Of a DNA stretch of 53,093 nt, positions 30,986-40,068 are shown one piece after another; position 1 is the stretch's first letter, and every line of letters begins with the position of its first letter. The notes under the pieces were generated by a model. It saw only the letters and a list, made by a program, of their open reading frames with translations. It was not told the DNA's origin and did no database searches. The DNA is taken from the NCBI RefSeq assembly GCF_901447495.1, contig NZ_CABDWS010000010.1, positions 1-53,093 of the forward strand, written 5' to 3'. This DNA comes from Haloimpatiens lingqiaonensis (GTDB taxonomy: Bacteria; Bacillota; Clostridia; Clostridiales; Clostridiaceae). The position numbers were made by a program, and so were the translations under genes.

Positions 30986-31058
30986 TTATAATCATCCTTT
31001 CTGTTCGGTTTTTATATGGACATTTGAAATTTTCTTTTAAACTGTTAATGGACTAATA

Positions 31059-32345
31059 TTAGAATCCTCTTGCAGTTAAGTAGTTGAATCCAACTTCACT
31101 AGTTGCTCCAGTTATAACTTGGATTTCAGCTTCTATAGAACCGTCTTCTCTTAAACTTCCAACGTGTCCTCCAGCTATTATGTTAGCTGCTTCTGGATGT
31201 CCTATTACTCTCTTCATTGGAGGTAATACAACTACTTCGTTAGCGTTTCCGCCTGTTACAACTGCATCTCCCTTTGGAGTTGAGTCTGCTAATGATTGAG
31301 AACTTCCGTCTTGTCCTGCATATTCGTCAGTTATAAGAACTGTTTTGATTCCCTTGTCTGTTATCTTGTTACAGTTCATAACAAGGTCAGCATCTGGGTT
31401 ACCAAAACCTTCTTCAGAAATTATAACAGCGTCTGCTCCTAAGTATTCAACTAATTTAGCTGTCCAGTTAGAAGATCTTTCTTTGTCAGCAAGATATACG
31501 TTTTCGTTTGTGATTACACATCCTAAGAAGTTGAAGTCTTTTCCATGTCTTTCGTATAATTCTTCAATTACTGGATGGTTCATATGAACGTATGATGGGT
31601 TTTTGTCGCAAGCAGATACGCAGTTACCACTAACGATTGCTCCATCAAATACTTCTGTTGGATATAAGAATGTTGGGATTATTTTCTTAGCATCTACTCC
31701 GTATACATATGTATCATGTAGTAAGCCTTGGCTTTGTAACATGTATACATAAACTACCTTTGGTAATTCTGGGTATTGAGCTGCTTGTTTTAATAATGGT
31801 AATGTTTCAAATACCTTTACTTCATCTGGCTCAATAGCTTTTCCAGCTTTTCCTAAGTAAGCAGCTGCTTTAAATCCTATTGTTCTTACAGCTTCTTCAT
31901 GTTGGTGTTGGTTTATTCCTTCTTTTGGTTCACAGATAATAACTAAGTTGTTAGTTTTAGAGAATGGAGTGTATTTTGCACCCTCTCCGCACATATCTAT
32001 GATACCTTCTTGGAATCCAACTATTTTACCAGTTGTAACTACTGCTGCACCCTTAAGTACATGAGTTCTTCCTTCTCCAACGATATCAACTTTACTTATA
32101 AAGCCTGGCATTATGCCACCTTTACCCTCAACTTTAACTCTTGGCTCGATTACGTCTTTAACAGGGATTATTCTTACTTCCTCACCTGGTCTAACGATAT
32201 CAAAATCGATACTAGCTACTCTTTCGTCTCCGCCTACTTCATTTAATAATTCTTCTTTGTTTACATAAAGAACACCATTTTCAACCTTAGTTTCGCTACC
32301 AAATTGCATGTCCTTTATAAATATTTTACCTAATTCAAGACGCAA
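31059..32345 (-). CDS. grdE: Glycine reductase component B proprotein (pyruvoyl-forming)
   Basis: 428 aa precursor that self-cleaves at an Asn-Cys or similar bond into two subunits, the new N-terminal residue becoming a pyruvoyl group that binds glycine. The cleavage region is visible as AIVSGNCVSACDKNPSY. N-terminus RLELGKIFIKDMQFG is typical. The start is TTG at 32345 with AGGGAGGTGA 5 bp upstream; an in-frame ATG at 32375 precedes that site. It lies between trxA and grdA. The cleavage chemistry is known for the family; here only the conserved motif is seen. Confidence 0.95.
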   Translation of the reverse strand: MRLELGKIFIKDMQFGSETKVENGVLYVNKEELLNEVGGDERVASIDFDIVRPGEEVRIIPVKDVIEPRVKVEGKGGIMPGFISKVDIVGEGRTHVLKGAAVVTTGKIVGFQEGIIDMCGEGAKYTPFSKTNNLVIICEPKEGINQHQHEEAVRTIGFKAAAYLGKAGKAIEPDEVKVFETLPLLKQAAQYPELPKVVYVYMLQSQGLLHDTYVYGVDAKKIIPTFLYPTEVFDGAIVSGNCVSACDKNPSYVHMNHPVIEELYERHGKDFNFLGCVITNENVYLADKERSSNWTAKLVEYLGADAVIISEEGFGNPDADLVMNCNKITDKGIKTVLITDEYAGQDGSSQSLADSTPKGDAVVTGGNANEVVVLPPMKRVIGHPEAANIIAGGHVGSLREDGSIEAEIQVITGATSEVGFNYLTARGF

Positions 32346-32394
32346 GATGTTCACCTCCCTAAAAAATTTAAACACTTGTCAGATTTTTTATATT

Positions 32395-32430
32395 AAAGAC
32401 TTTAAAGGCGAAAGCCTTTGAAAGTCTTTA
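32395..32430. terminator. Hairpin between trxA and grdE
   Basis: AAAGACTTTAAAGGC and GCCTTTGAAAGTCTTT around a 4-base loop. Only a weak U tract on the minus strand; a processing or attenuation site that would separate the regulatory/redox genes from the abundant structural ones. Confidence 0.55.
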
Positions 32431-32510
32431 AAATCATTTGGATTTTTAACTTATACTTGTAATTTAAGCAAATATAAATATTTTTATACCCAATAATTGA
32501 ACTTTATAAA

Positions 32511-32843
32511 TTATAAAGTTTCGTAATATTCTTTTATGAAGTTTTCAATATCTTCAAGTGAACTTACTTTGTCTGGAGTTATTGTTTTTACACATTCTCC
32601 GCCGTTGTATATTTTCATTGTTGGTAAGCCTAAAACTTTTTGTCCAATAGCAACTCTTCTAGCTCCACCTATGTTTAAGCTAGCGAATTTTATTTTGTCA
32701 GAGAATTTTTCCTCTAAGCCATGAACTCCTGGCATTAATTGTTTACATATTTCGCATTTGTCTCCCCAAAAGTCAACAAATACTGGTTTGTCAGTGTAGT
32801 TAATAACTTCTGAGTCAAAATTAGTTTTATCTAATTCTACCAT
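32511..32843 (-). CDS. trxA: Glycine-reductase-associated thioredoxin with CEIC active site
   Basis: Thioredoxin fold, 110 aa; electron donor that reduces the selenenylsulfide of GrdA after each turnover. Active site FVDFWGDKCEICKQLMPG: the dithiol motif is CEIC, not CGPC, and the usual WC of WCGPC is KC. The cis-Pro loop GLPTMKIYNGG is kept. Lacking the Pro in CxPC normally alters redox potential. TrxB lies next to it and is presumably its partner. ATG preceded by AGGAGGT. Confidence 0.93.
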   Translation of the reverse strand: MVELDKTNFDSEVINYTDKPVFVDFWGDKCEICKQLMPGVHGLEEKFSDKIKFASLNIGGARRVAIGQKVLGLPTMKIYNGGECVKTITPDKVSSLEDIENFIKEYYETL

Positions 32844-33020
32844 TTTACAGACCTCCTATTTATTTTATATTAATAATATTTACTTTTTTTTGAATATTAT
32901 TAATAATTATTTTACTTTAATATTTTGAACTTTAATAATAAAATTTTTATTTTAATTATTTTGAATTTTATTATTAAAATTTTTAACAATGATACCTTGA
33001 TTTTTTTTACTGATTATATA

Positions 33021-33953
33021 CTACTCAGCAAAATTGTTTTCTATATAATGCTCAGCATTTGTAGCAGCAATTGCTCCATCTGCAGCAGCTGTGATAACTT
33101 GTCTTAAGGATTTTTCTCTTATGTCTCCAGCAGCAAATACACCTTCAACATCTGTTCTCATTTCTTCGTCAGTTACGATGTCTCCTCTGTCATTCATTTT
33201 TACCTTTCCTTTGAATACTTCTGATATTGGAAGGTATCCAACGAATACAAATACACCATTAACTTCTAATTCACTTACTTCACCTGTTTCTCTGTTTTTG
33301 ATTACTAAGCCTTCTAGTATTTCATCACCTTTAGCTTCTTCTACTACAGAGTTCCAAATAAATTTGATTTTTGGATTTTTGAATGCTTTTTCTTGAAGAG
33401 ATTTTGCAGCTCTTAATTGATCTCTTCTATGAATTACTGTTACTGTTTCAGCAAATTTAGTTAGGTATATAGCTTCAGTTATAGCTGAGTCTCCTCCACC
33501 TATAACAGCTATGTCTAAATCAGTGAAGAAATCTGCATCACAAGTTGCGCAATAAGAAACTCCTCTTCCTCTTAATTCTATTTCATTTTTAAATCCACCT
33601 AATCTTGGATATGCTCCAGTAGCTATTATTATAGTTTTAGCTTCGTAAGTTTCTCCATTTTTGCATTTAACAGTCTTTATCTTTCCTGAGAAGTCTACAT
33701 CAGCTACTTCGTTTTTAACAAAGCTTACGCCAAATTCTTCTGCTTGCTTTCTCATTCTTTCTGTTAAACTGCTTCCAGTACAATCTTCAATAGATCCTGG
33801 ATAGTTTTCTAATTCATCAGTTGTTGTTGCTTGACCACCAAATTTTGCTCTTTCAATTAATAAAGTATCCATTCTTGATCTTGCTGCGTAAAGTCCTGCA
33901 GATAATCCAGCTGGACCTCCACCTATTATTATAGTGTCATAAATGTGTGCCAT
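33021..33953 (-). CDS. trxB: Thioredoxin reductase (NADPH)
   Basis: 310 aa low-Mr flavoenzyme of the TrxB type. FAD-binding GGGPAGLSAGLYAAR at the N-terminus, redox motif CATCD near residue 137, second dinucleotide motif IGGGDSAITEAIYL followed by HRRDQLRAAKS (the HRRxxxR pattern that contacts the NADPH phosphate), and C-terminal FAAGDIREKSLRQV. AAGGAGGATGA precedes the ATG. Its place inside the grd operon shows that it feeds electrons to glycine reductase through the CEIC thioredoxin. Confidence 0.96.
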   Translation of the reverse strand: MAHIYDTIIIGGGPAGLSAGLYAARSRMDTLLIERAKFGGQATTTDELENYPGSIEDCTGSSLTERMRKQAEEFGVSFVKNEVADVDFSGKIKTVKCKNGETYEAKTIIIATGAYPRLGGFKNEIELRGRGVSYCATCDADFFTDLDIAVIGGGDSAITEAIYLTKFAETVTVIHRRDQLRAAKSLQEKAFKNPKIKFIWNSVVEEAKGDEILEGLVIKNRETGEVSELEVNGVFVFVGYLPISEVFKGKVKMNDRGDIVTDEEMRTDVEGVFAAGDIREKSLRQVITAAADGAIAATNAEHYIENNFAE

Positions 33954-33966
33954 GATTTCATCCTCC

Positions 33967-34353
33967 TTAAATTAATACATGATATATTAAATCATAGTCT
34001 ATTACTTGAAAATCATTTAATACGTTTTCAGTCCAGTTAGGAGTTTTTCCTATTTTTAAAAACTTATTCGTAGTGGCTATTGCCCCTTCAATAATTGTTA
34101 AGGACTGCATATCTAAAGAACTATCTGGCTTAACTGTAATACTTACAGTTCTATATGGGGTTTCATTAGGCTTTACACTACTCATAAGAGGGTGTGTTAA
34201 AAGTTTATGACCTTTATGGACGTAATCTCTAACCTTTTCAAAAACCTTCATAACAGTTTCATCAATAAAAATTATTTCTACAACTCTTTCTTCATTGGCC
34301 AACTTTTCTTTAGCCAATGGATTGTTTGTGATTACTATCATATTTTCTACCAC
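33967..34353 (-). CDS. grdX: GrdX family protein (function unknown)
   Basis: About 128 aa, the usual first gene of clostridial grd operons; role not known. Recognised by the start MIVITNNPLAKEKL and internal HKLLTHPLMSSVKPNETPYRT. The open frame goes back to 34479, but that extension translates the glycine riboswitch aptamer and its terminator and is not coding. GTG at 34353 has AAAGGAG 8 bp upstream and gives MVENMIVITNN; ATG at 34341 is the alternative, with a poorer distance. Confidence 0.85.
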   Translation of the reverse strand: MVENMIVITNNPLAKEKLANEERVVEIIFIDETVMKVFEKVRDYVHKGHKLLTHPLMSSVKPNETPYRTVSITVKPDSSLDMQSLTIIEGAIATTNKFLKIGKTPNWTENVLNDFQVIDYDLIYHVLI

Positions 34354-34396
34354 AACAAATTCTCCTTTGCATATGAAAAGCATATAAAAAAGCATA

Positions 34397-34444
34397 TAAA
34401 AAACAGAGCAATAAAAGACTATGTCTGTGCCTCTTATTCTCTGT
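34397..34444 (-). terminator. Riboswitch-controlled terminator
   Basis: On the minus strand ACAGAGAATAAGAG pairs with CTTTTATTGCTCTGT, followed by TTTTTTAT. The ACAGAG arm is also the 3' P1 strand of aptamer 2, so ligand binding and termination exclude each other. Confidence 0.85.
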
Positions 34445-34600
34445 CCAATAACCTGAGAGTTTTGCTCCTTCGGTGCCATAAGGCTTTCCAGAGTTATGTC
34501 AGTTTTAGGTCCTTTTTGCCTGAGAGATTCATATTGCTTCGGCTCACAATACTTACTCCTTCGGCTACTTGCTAACGCAGCAAGTTATCTCCCATAAACA
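34439..34600 (-). ncRNA. Tandem glycine riboswitch controlling the grd operon
   Basis: Two aptamers read on the minus strand. Aptamer 1: GGGAGATAAC, GCCGAAGGAGTAAG, then AATCTCTCAGGCAAAAAGGAC. Aptamer 2: ACTCTGGAAAGC, GCACCGAAGGAGCAAAA, CTCTCAGGTTATTGGACAGAG. These are the conserved elements of the gcvT/glycine class. The architecture predicts an ON switch: glycine stabilises P1 of aptamer 2, which blocks the terminator and lets grdX and the rest be transcribed. Confidence 0.95.
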
Positions 34601-34637
34601 TCATCCATAATAAATATTTTATTTTCTATTTGATTTC

Positions 34638-34643
34638 ATTATA
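34638..34643 (-). promoter_or_regulatory. -10 box of the grd operon promoter
   Basis: TATAAT on the minus strand, about 40 bp upstream of aptamer 1. The -35 is poor (a TTGTAG about 20 bp upstream). It is the only good -10 in this spacer. Confidence 0.5.
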
Positions 34644-34782
34644 CATCAATATTGATAATTTTTCTACAAAAAAACCTAAGTTATTCATTAGTTTTTCATA
34701 TACCTTCTATAAGTTTATTAAATAGTTGAATAATTTATATAATAATAAAAAGTCCTATTAAATAATTTAAATTTTATATTTT

Positions 34783-35643
34783 CTAATATTCTTCTATAAA
34801 GAATACTCCGCAAGCGCCCCCACCTGAGTGAGTTCCCACTATGCAGCCTACATGAGCCTCTACAAATTCTCTATCTAATGAATCCACTTTAGTCTTTAAA
34901 TCTTCTAATATATCTTTATTATCAGCATTTAATAATATGCTAGTTGCGCCTTGTTTAATTCCTTTTTCATCCATATAACTTATAATCTTCTTAACAGCCT
35001 TTTTTCCCCCTCTTAATTTATCCATTACAGCCATTTCTCCATCTTTTACTTCTAATATAAGCTTTATACCTAGTATATTTCCTATCATTCCAGCTGTTTT
35101 CGATAGTCTTCCTCCCTTTACTAAATTATCTAAACTTGAAAAGGCAAGACAACTTTTTACATGGGGTATTCTTTCTATAATTCCCTGTTGAATTTCTTTT
35201 ATAGTTTTTCCTTCATCTCTAAGTTTACAAGATTCTATAACCAAAATCCCTAGTCCTGAGGTTACATTTAAACTATCAATGACAACTATATCATCTGGAT
35301 TTTTAAGTAAAGAGTCACTTATTAACATTTCTACAGCCATTTTAGCTGATTGATAGGTTCCACTCATTTTTGATGATAGATGTATAGATATTATTTTATA
35401 ACCTTCTTCTATATATTTTTTATAACATTCATAAAATCTTTGGGGATTCACTTGAGTAGTAGTCGGGAACATATCTGAAGTATACATTCTTTCTAAAAAT
35501 TCTTCTAAATGTATGTCTACTCCATCCCTAAAGGACTCCTCTCCAAAGTTTACAAACAGAGGAAGCACTTCTATTCCGTATTTATCCACTATGTGCTTTG
35601 GTAAATCCGCTGTGCTATCTGTTATTATTTTGATTTTTTCCAT
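34783..35643 (-). CDS. DegV family fatty-acid-binding protein
   Basis: 286 aa cytoplasmic lipid-binding protein (FakB-like). Two-domain DegV fold: IITDSTADLPKH and EVLPLFVNFGEESFRDGVDI at the N-terminus, TTTQVNP, and SSKMSGTYQSAKMA, which form the head-group site; C-terminal HSGGGACGVFFIEE. In Firmicutes FakB proteins present fatty acid to FakA kinase, but no kinase gene is adjacent. GAGAGGAG before the ATG. Lies 18 bp downstream of the tRNA methyltransferase gene and is probably cotranscribed. Confidence 0.9.
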   Translation of the reverse strand: MEKIKIITDSTADLPKHIVDKYGIEVLPLFVNFGEESFRDGVDIHLEEFLERMYTSDMFPTTTQVNPQRFYECYKKYIEEGYKIISIHLSSKMSGTYQSAKMAVEMLISDSLLKNPDDIVVIDSLNVTSGLGILVIESCKLRDEGKTIKEIQQGIIERIPHVKSCLAFSSLDNLVKGGRLSKTAGMIGNILGIKLILEVKDGEMAVMDKLRGGKKAVKKIISYMDEKGIKQGATSILLNADNKDILEDLKTKVDSLDREFVEAHVGCIVGTHSGGGACGVFFIEEY

Positions 35644-35661
35644 GTGGCTCTTTCTCCTCTC

Positions 35662-36138
35662 TTATTTCATATGTGGAAATCCCATCTGTTTGAGAGCTTC
35701 ATAAGCTACTATAGCTACAGTATTGGATAGATTAAGAGATCTAGTAGTTGTCTCTACCATAGGAACTCTTATACATCGCTCTGGGGCACTTTCTCTTATG
35801 TAATCCGGAAGCCCTGAAGATTCTCTTCCAAATATTATAAAGTCACCTTCTTTGAATTGAACATCTGTATAATAATTATCTCCATGAGTAGTTATAAAGT
35901 AAAAATTAGCGTCTTTATATTTTTCTCTCATTTCTTCGTAGTTTTCATGTAATTCTAAATTCACCTGGGACCAATAATCCAATCCACATCTTTTCACTTG
36001 TTTATCATCTATGTTAAATCCCAAGGGTTTTATTAAATGAAGCTTACTATTAGTAAGCACACAAGTTCTTCCTATATTTCCTGTATTTTGAGGAATTTCT
36101 GGCTGAAATAGCGCTATATTTAATACATTTTCTTCCAA
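35662..36138 (-). CDS. trmL: tRNA (cytidine/uridine-34 2'-O)-methyltransferase
   Basis: 158 aa SPOUT-class methyltransferase that methylates the wobble ribose of tRNA-Leu isoacceptors using SAM. Family marks: ALFQPEIPQNTGNIGRTC, LHLIKPLGFNIDDKQVKRCGLDYW, and the trefoil-knot SAM site FGRESSGLP followed by IRVPMVETTTRSLNLSNTVAIVAYEALKQ. The start is TTG at 36138 with GCAGGAGGT 7 bp upstream. First gene of a two-gene set with degV. Confidence 0.94.
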   Translation of the reverse strand: MEENVLNIALFQPEIPQNTGNIGRTCVLTNSKLHLIKPLGFNIDDKQVKRCGLDYWSQVNLELHENYEEMREKYKDANFYFITTHGDNYYTDVQFKEGDFIIFGRESSGLPDYIRESAPERCIRVPMVETTTRSLNLSNTVAIVAYEALKQMGFPHMK

Positions 36139-36475
36139 TTTACTACCTCCTGCTAAATTCGAGAATATATCTATTTTATATTACCCTAATTATATATAAT
36201 AGTAAAGACACGTATTACTTTATTAACAAATACTTCAAAAATCCCCGTTGGCGAGTATATTTGTTGGCTAGTTGGCTAGTTGGCGGAAAAGCTCCGCTTT
36301 TCCCGCCAACTAAACTATACAATGAAGATTTTCCGTAGCATCGCGAAGGAAAATCCACCTCCCCTAGCCCACTAGCACACTGGCACACTGACTACGCCCC
36401 CCTAGCCCACTAGCACACTGGCACTCTAACACACTGAATACGGCACTCTAGCCCACTGAATACGTCCCCTAATTC
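36139..36475. repeat. Composite CTAG-framed repeat downstream of the transglutaminase gene
   Basis: Third copy of the composite. Two TTGGCTAG units (36264-36279), hairpin GGCGGAAAAGC/GCTTTTCCCGCC (36280-36307), GATTTTCC motif (36324-36355) and a long irregular CTAGCCCA/CTGGCACA array with ACTACGCCC interruptions running to the stop codon at 36476. It lacks the GAGGGCTAG end. Confidence 0.85.
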
Positions 36476-38785
36476 CTATGGCATAAAATTATAAAAAAAT
36501 AGTTTTATATAATACTTCAATTTTCCTTCTACTGAAAGTATATACTTTTCTATGAAATCTATGAACTCTTTTCTATCAAAATCACTGTCCGTTATATTGC
36601 CATAATGCTCTTTATAGTATACATCTACCATATTTAAAAGCTTATTTCTAAGTTCATCATCTTTTATACTTTCTACAAATTCCTTATCTCCTATACTTTC
36701 CCCTCTTGTTATATCTATACTCTTAAGTCTTCTAGCTGTGAAACAATAAAGAGGTATAATGCCTTTTGCTTTTATAAGTCTTTTTCTTCTAAACTTATAC
36801 AGTGCATAATTCAATGCTAATATGGCTATAAAAATTAATGTAATAGAAATTACCTTTATCTGCTTAGGAGTTAACTTAATTCCACTTTTTTCTCCACTAA
36901 CTTCTTGATTTTGCATGTTGGTTTGTTTGTTTTTACTTTTATTGATCTTTATATCATCAATATTAATGTTTGTATTTTTTTTCTTTTTCTTTCTTCTATA
37001 TTCCACGGGAGTAGGGGCAGGGTCCGCTATAGTCCAAATATCTCTTTCAGGATCAATTAAAACTTCACTCCAAGCATGAGCCTCCTGATTCGTTACATCT
37101 ATGCGGGTATTTCGCTCTCCCTTATTTTCTACTTTAAATCCCTCTGAATACCTAGCAGGAACCCCTGCTATTCTGCACATAATAGTGGTAGCTGTAGCAA
37201 AATATGTACAGTAACCCTTTTTTTCATCAAAAAGAAAATAATCCACAAAATCCTTTTCCTCTGGTACATCAAAAACTTCTAGTGAGTACTGATAGTTTTT
37301 ATTTAGATAATTTATTATTCTCTCTACCTTTTCCTCACTGCTTTTACTTCCTTTTATTATATCATAAGTTAATTTATAGACTCTTTCTGAAACTGAATTA
37401 GGCATCTGCAAATATTCATTATATTTAGTTTTCACCGTATCTCCATCCATTATACTGCAGGTTCTTCCTAAATTTCGTTGAATTTCAGGCTCTGTACTTT
37501 TAAAACTCTTTTCTTCCTCAGTAGAATTTATCATTTCACCTAAGAAATAAGTAGTATGATTTCTCCCATGCTCCTTAAAATGCTTTTGAAACTCCTCTAT
37601 GCTTTCCATAGCACCACCTACATACTTTACAGAATATGGGGAATTTTGAATCTCAGAACTCATAAACACTGGAGTATTATCATAATACAAATTTCCATTT
37701 ATACCGTTAATTTCATAAGGATATATAGGAACCATTATTGATGTGGTTTTAATCTCCCTTGGAGTTATTTTAACTTCACACTTTTTACTATCCTGTGAGT
37801 TGAATACATTATGTTCTCTTATATTTTGATTATCTTTTTTCCAATAGGATATATTATTACTTTTCCACATGTTGCCAGTATAATAGTTTTTCATAGAACC
37901 CCTAATGTATTTTATATACTGTCCTTCCATTTCAAAGGCTACTTTGTCATCTAATATTATCCTGCCTCCTAGCTTTTTATCATTATTTGAGTATCCTGAT
38001 AATTTTAAATCGTAGGAACTTCCCTTTGCCACGTCCAAGGGATTTTTTTGAAATCCTTCTGAGAATTTATTAATAAATTTGCCTTTATGATAAGTATAGT
38101 ATTTCCCTTTAAAGTTTTGAGGCAAAATTATAGATATGCTGGATACTATTAAAGAAAACACACAAGAAAGTACAACCATCTTTTTAAAATCAAGTTTTAC
38201 TTTAATATTATCTTTAGTAAATTTTCTGTAAACCTTACTATAAGCAAAAATTGCACTAGAAAATAATGTTATAAATAAATATAGTTTTAAATTTTTCTTT
38301 ACATCCTCAATATATCCTAGAAACCACATAGATGCTACATAAGCTAAATTTATAAAAATTATTAGTTTATGAAATTTATAGCTTATACCTAAAACTATAG
38401 GCACTAATATTGCAAAAGCTAATATGAACATAAATTTATATTGACCAAAAGCTGTAGGTTCTGCCTTTTCGGTTAATCTATAAAGTTCATTAAAATTATC
38501 AATCAAATTTCCCATTATAAAATTATCAAATTTCATTTTATTAGGATAAATAATTAAAAATATAATTATCAAAAGGGACATAGTAGCTATTATTCTATGT
38601 TTATGATTTTTTAAAACATAACTGTATATCCAATATATAAATAAACTTATTAGAAATAAAAATATAACATAAGAATAACTAAAGCCTTTTATTATCAATG
38701 TATCCTTTAACAATTTTACAGCAAAAAGTATATTAATGAGGATTCCAAGAATTAGAGCCCCTCTTTCCTTTATCCAATTCAACAT
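36476..38785 (-). CDS. Membrane transglutaminase-like protein (TgpA type)
   Basis: 769 aa. About six N-terminal membrane helices (first 210 residues), a large extracytoplasmic part, a transglutaminase core with catalytic Cys in KKGYCTYFATATTIMCRIAGVPARY, His in NQEAHAWSEV and Asp in WTIADPAP, a Lys/Asn-rich linker, one more membrane helix near 640-660 and a cytoplasmic tail. ATG at 38785 with GGGGGGAA upstream; the in-frame TTG at 38797 lies in that site. It forms the usual MoxR-DUF58-TgpA trio with the next two genes; exact role unknown. Confidence 0.88.
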   Translation of the reverse strand: MLNWIKERGALILGILINILFAVKLLKDTLIIKGFSYSYVIFLFLISLFIYWIYSYVLKNHKHRIIATMSLLIIIFLIIYPNKMKFDNFIMGNLIDNFNELYRLTEKAEPTAFGQYKFMFILAFAILVPIVLGISYKFHKLIIFINLAYVASMWFLGYIEDVKKNLKLYLFITLFSSAIFAYSKVYRKFTKDNIKVKLDFKKMVVLSCVFSLIVSSISIILPQNFKGKYYTYHKGKFINKFSEGFQKNPLDVAKGSSYDLKLSGYSNNDKKLGGRIILDDKVAFEMEGQYIKYIRGSMKNYYTGNMWKSNNISYWKKDNQNIREHNVFNSQDSKKCEVKITPREIKTTSIMVPIYPYEINGINGNLYYDNTPVFMSSEIQNSPYSVKYVGGAMESIEEFQKHFKEHGRNHTTYFLGEMINSTEEEKSFKSTEPEIQRNLGRTCSIMDGDTVKTKYNEYLQMPNSVSERVYKLTYDIIKGSKSSEEKVERIINYLNKNYQYSLEVFDVPEEKDFVDYFLFDEKKGYCTYFATATTIMCRIAGVPARYSEGFKVENKGERNTRIDVTNQEAHAWSEVLIDPERDIWTIADPAPTPVEYRRKKKKKNTNINIDDIKINKSKNKQTNMQNQEVSGEKSGIKLTPKQIKVISITLIFIAILALNYALYKFRRKRLIKAKGIIPLYCFTARRLKSIDITRGESIGDKEFVESIKDDELRNKLLNMVDVYYKEHYGNITDSDFDRKEFIDFIEKYILSVEGKLKYYIKLFFYNFMP

Positions 38786-38907
38786 ATTCCCCCCCAATTT
38801 AATAGTGAATAATTAAGGAGTGAACTTTGGCGCATAATTTTTAAACTCGCATTAGGTGAATAAATATTTTAATGCTCCCCAAAAGTCCTTCCCTTAATTG
38901 ATTATTT

Positions 38908-40068
38908 TTAACTTAACTTGCTCTGAATTATATTATTTATATTTATAGTTTTAACCCCTATTTTATCAAGTGATTGAACATCTTCAGAATTATAAGCCTC
39001 CTTTAATCCATATAGTAATACTACTTTATAGTTTTTATTTATCAAAGAATATATAGTATCACAGAGTTTTTTATGAATTTGTGGAGTAATTATATAGATA
39101 ATTCCCCTATAGGAAACATGTTTTATGTTTATATTTATAAAATCACAAAACTCTATATCACCATCGCTTTTTTCTTTTACCATATCCTCCATAAATTCAT
39201 TGAAAGATTGATGGTTATATATCTCTAATTTACTCTCCTTGCTATCACTTATTAATATTTTACTTTTGATACCATTGTCTATCATATAATTTATCAAGGA
39301 TGCAGCTATTTCTATACACTTATCCTCCATTTCCTTGCCATTATCCGCTGAGTAGCTTCCTGTACTCATATTTAAAAATATGTTTCCAAGCTTTCCACTG
39401 GTACTTTCAAAATTTTTAACATAAAGTTGTCTGTGTTTAGCACTTAACTTCCAATGTACTCTTTTTAGGCTATCACCACTTACATATTTTCTTATATCCT
39501 TTATTAATGATGTATCCTCATTAAAATTTCTATTAATATTCCTACTATCACAGGTACCGTCTCCAAAAAACCATTTACCGTCTATGGGATATATTTTAGG
39601 ATAAACTTTTATTTTTTTGTCTTCCACATAATACTCTTTTTTTAAAGAAAATATATTAAATAAATCATAGGATATCACATTGAATTTTCCTAAATCAAAT
39701 ACACCTCTAGAGCTAAAGGTCAAATTTAAATTTATAATTTCACTTTTATTAGAATCCACATATACACAATGACCATTATAATTTTTATCAAACAATTTAA
39801 AAGCACTATTAAATAAATAGAGATATGGAATACTATAGTTTTTTACTAATATCTCTAAGTTGTCACTTTCTCCTGCAGTATAAGAGTTGTTTTTACCTTT
39901 AAATGCTATATGCAACTTATGTGCAACTTTATAAATATATATAAGCTCTAAAACTAATGTAACCACAAAGGCATAAAAAACAGCATAGGGGAAATTACCA
40001 CCTAATACGATTGCTACTATTAAAGAAATTATAAGAATTAATATGAATTTTTTACTTATCTTTATCAT
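38908..40068 (-). CDS. DUF58 domain protein
   Basis: 386 aa. Two N-terminal membrane helices (about 7-45), an extracytoplasmic or linker beta domain, then the DUF58 signature GDSLKRVHWKLSAKHRQLYVKNFE near residue 200. DUF58 proteins have a vWA-like fold and partner MoxR ATPases. It overlaps the moxR gene by 17 bp. The second ATG (40068) is preferred: AAAGGTGA lies 6 bp upstream, while the ATG at 40074 touches it. Confidence 0.85.
   Translation of the reverse strand: MIKISKKFILILIISLIVAIVLGGNFPYAVFYAFVVTLVLELIYIYKVAHKLHIAFKGKNNSYTAGESDNLEILVKNYSIPYLYLFNSAFKLFDKNYNGHCVYVDSNKSEIINLNLTFSSRGVFDLGKFNVISYDLFNIFSLKKEYYVEDKKIKVYPKIYPIDGKWFFGDGTCDSRNINRNFNEDTSLIKDIRKYVSGDSLKRVHWKLSAKHRQLYVKNFESTSGKLGNIFLNMSTGSYSADNGKEMEDKCIEIAASLINYMIDNGIKSKILISDSKESKLEIYNHQSFNEFMEDMVKEKSDGDIEFCDFININIKHVSYRGIIYIITPQIHKKLCDTIYSLINKNYKVVLLYGLKEAYNSEDVQSLDKIGVKTININNIIQSKLS

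Noticed and set aside
33967-34479. 170-residue reading of grdX from ATG 34479
   Set aside because: The first 42 residues translate the glycine riboswitch aptamer and terminator; GTG 34353 has the proper ribosome binding site.
38785-38797. Upstream TTG/GTG starts for many minus-strand genes (transglutaminase, nth, plsC, pgk, lemA, kinase)
   Set aside because: In each case the extension consists of the ribosome binding site itself, with a better ATG 12-18 bp downstream.
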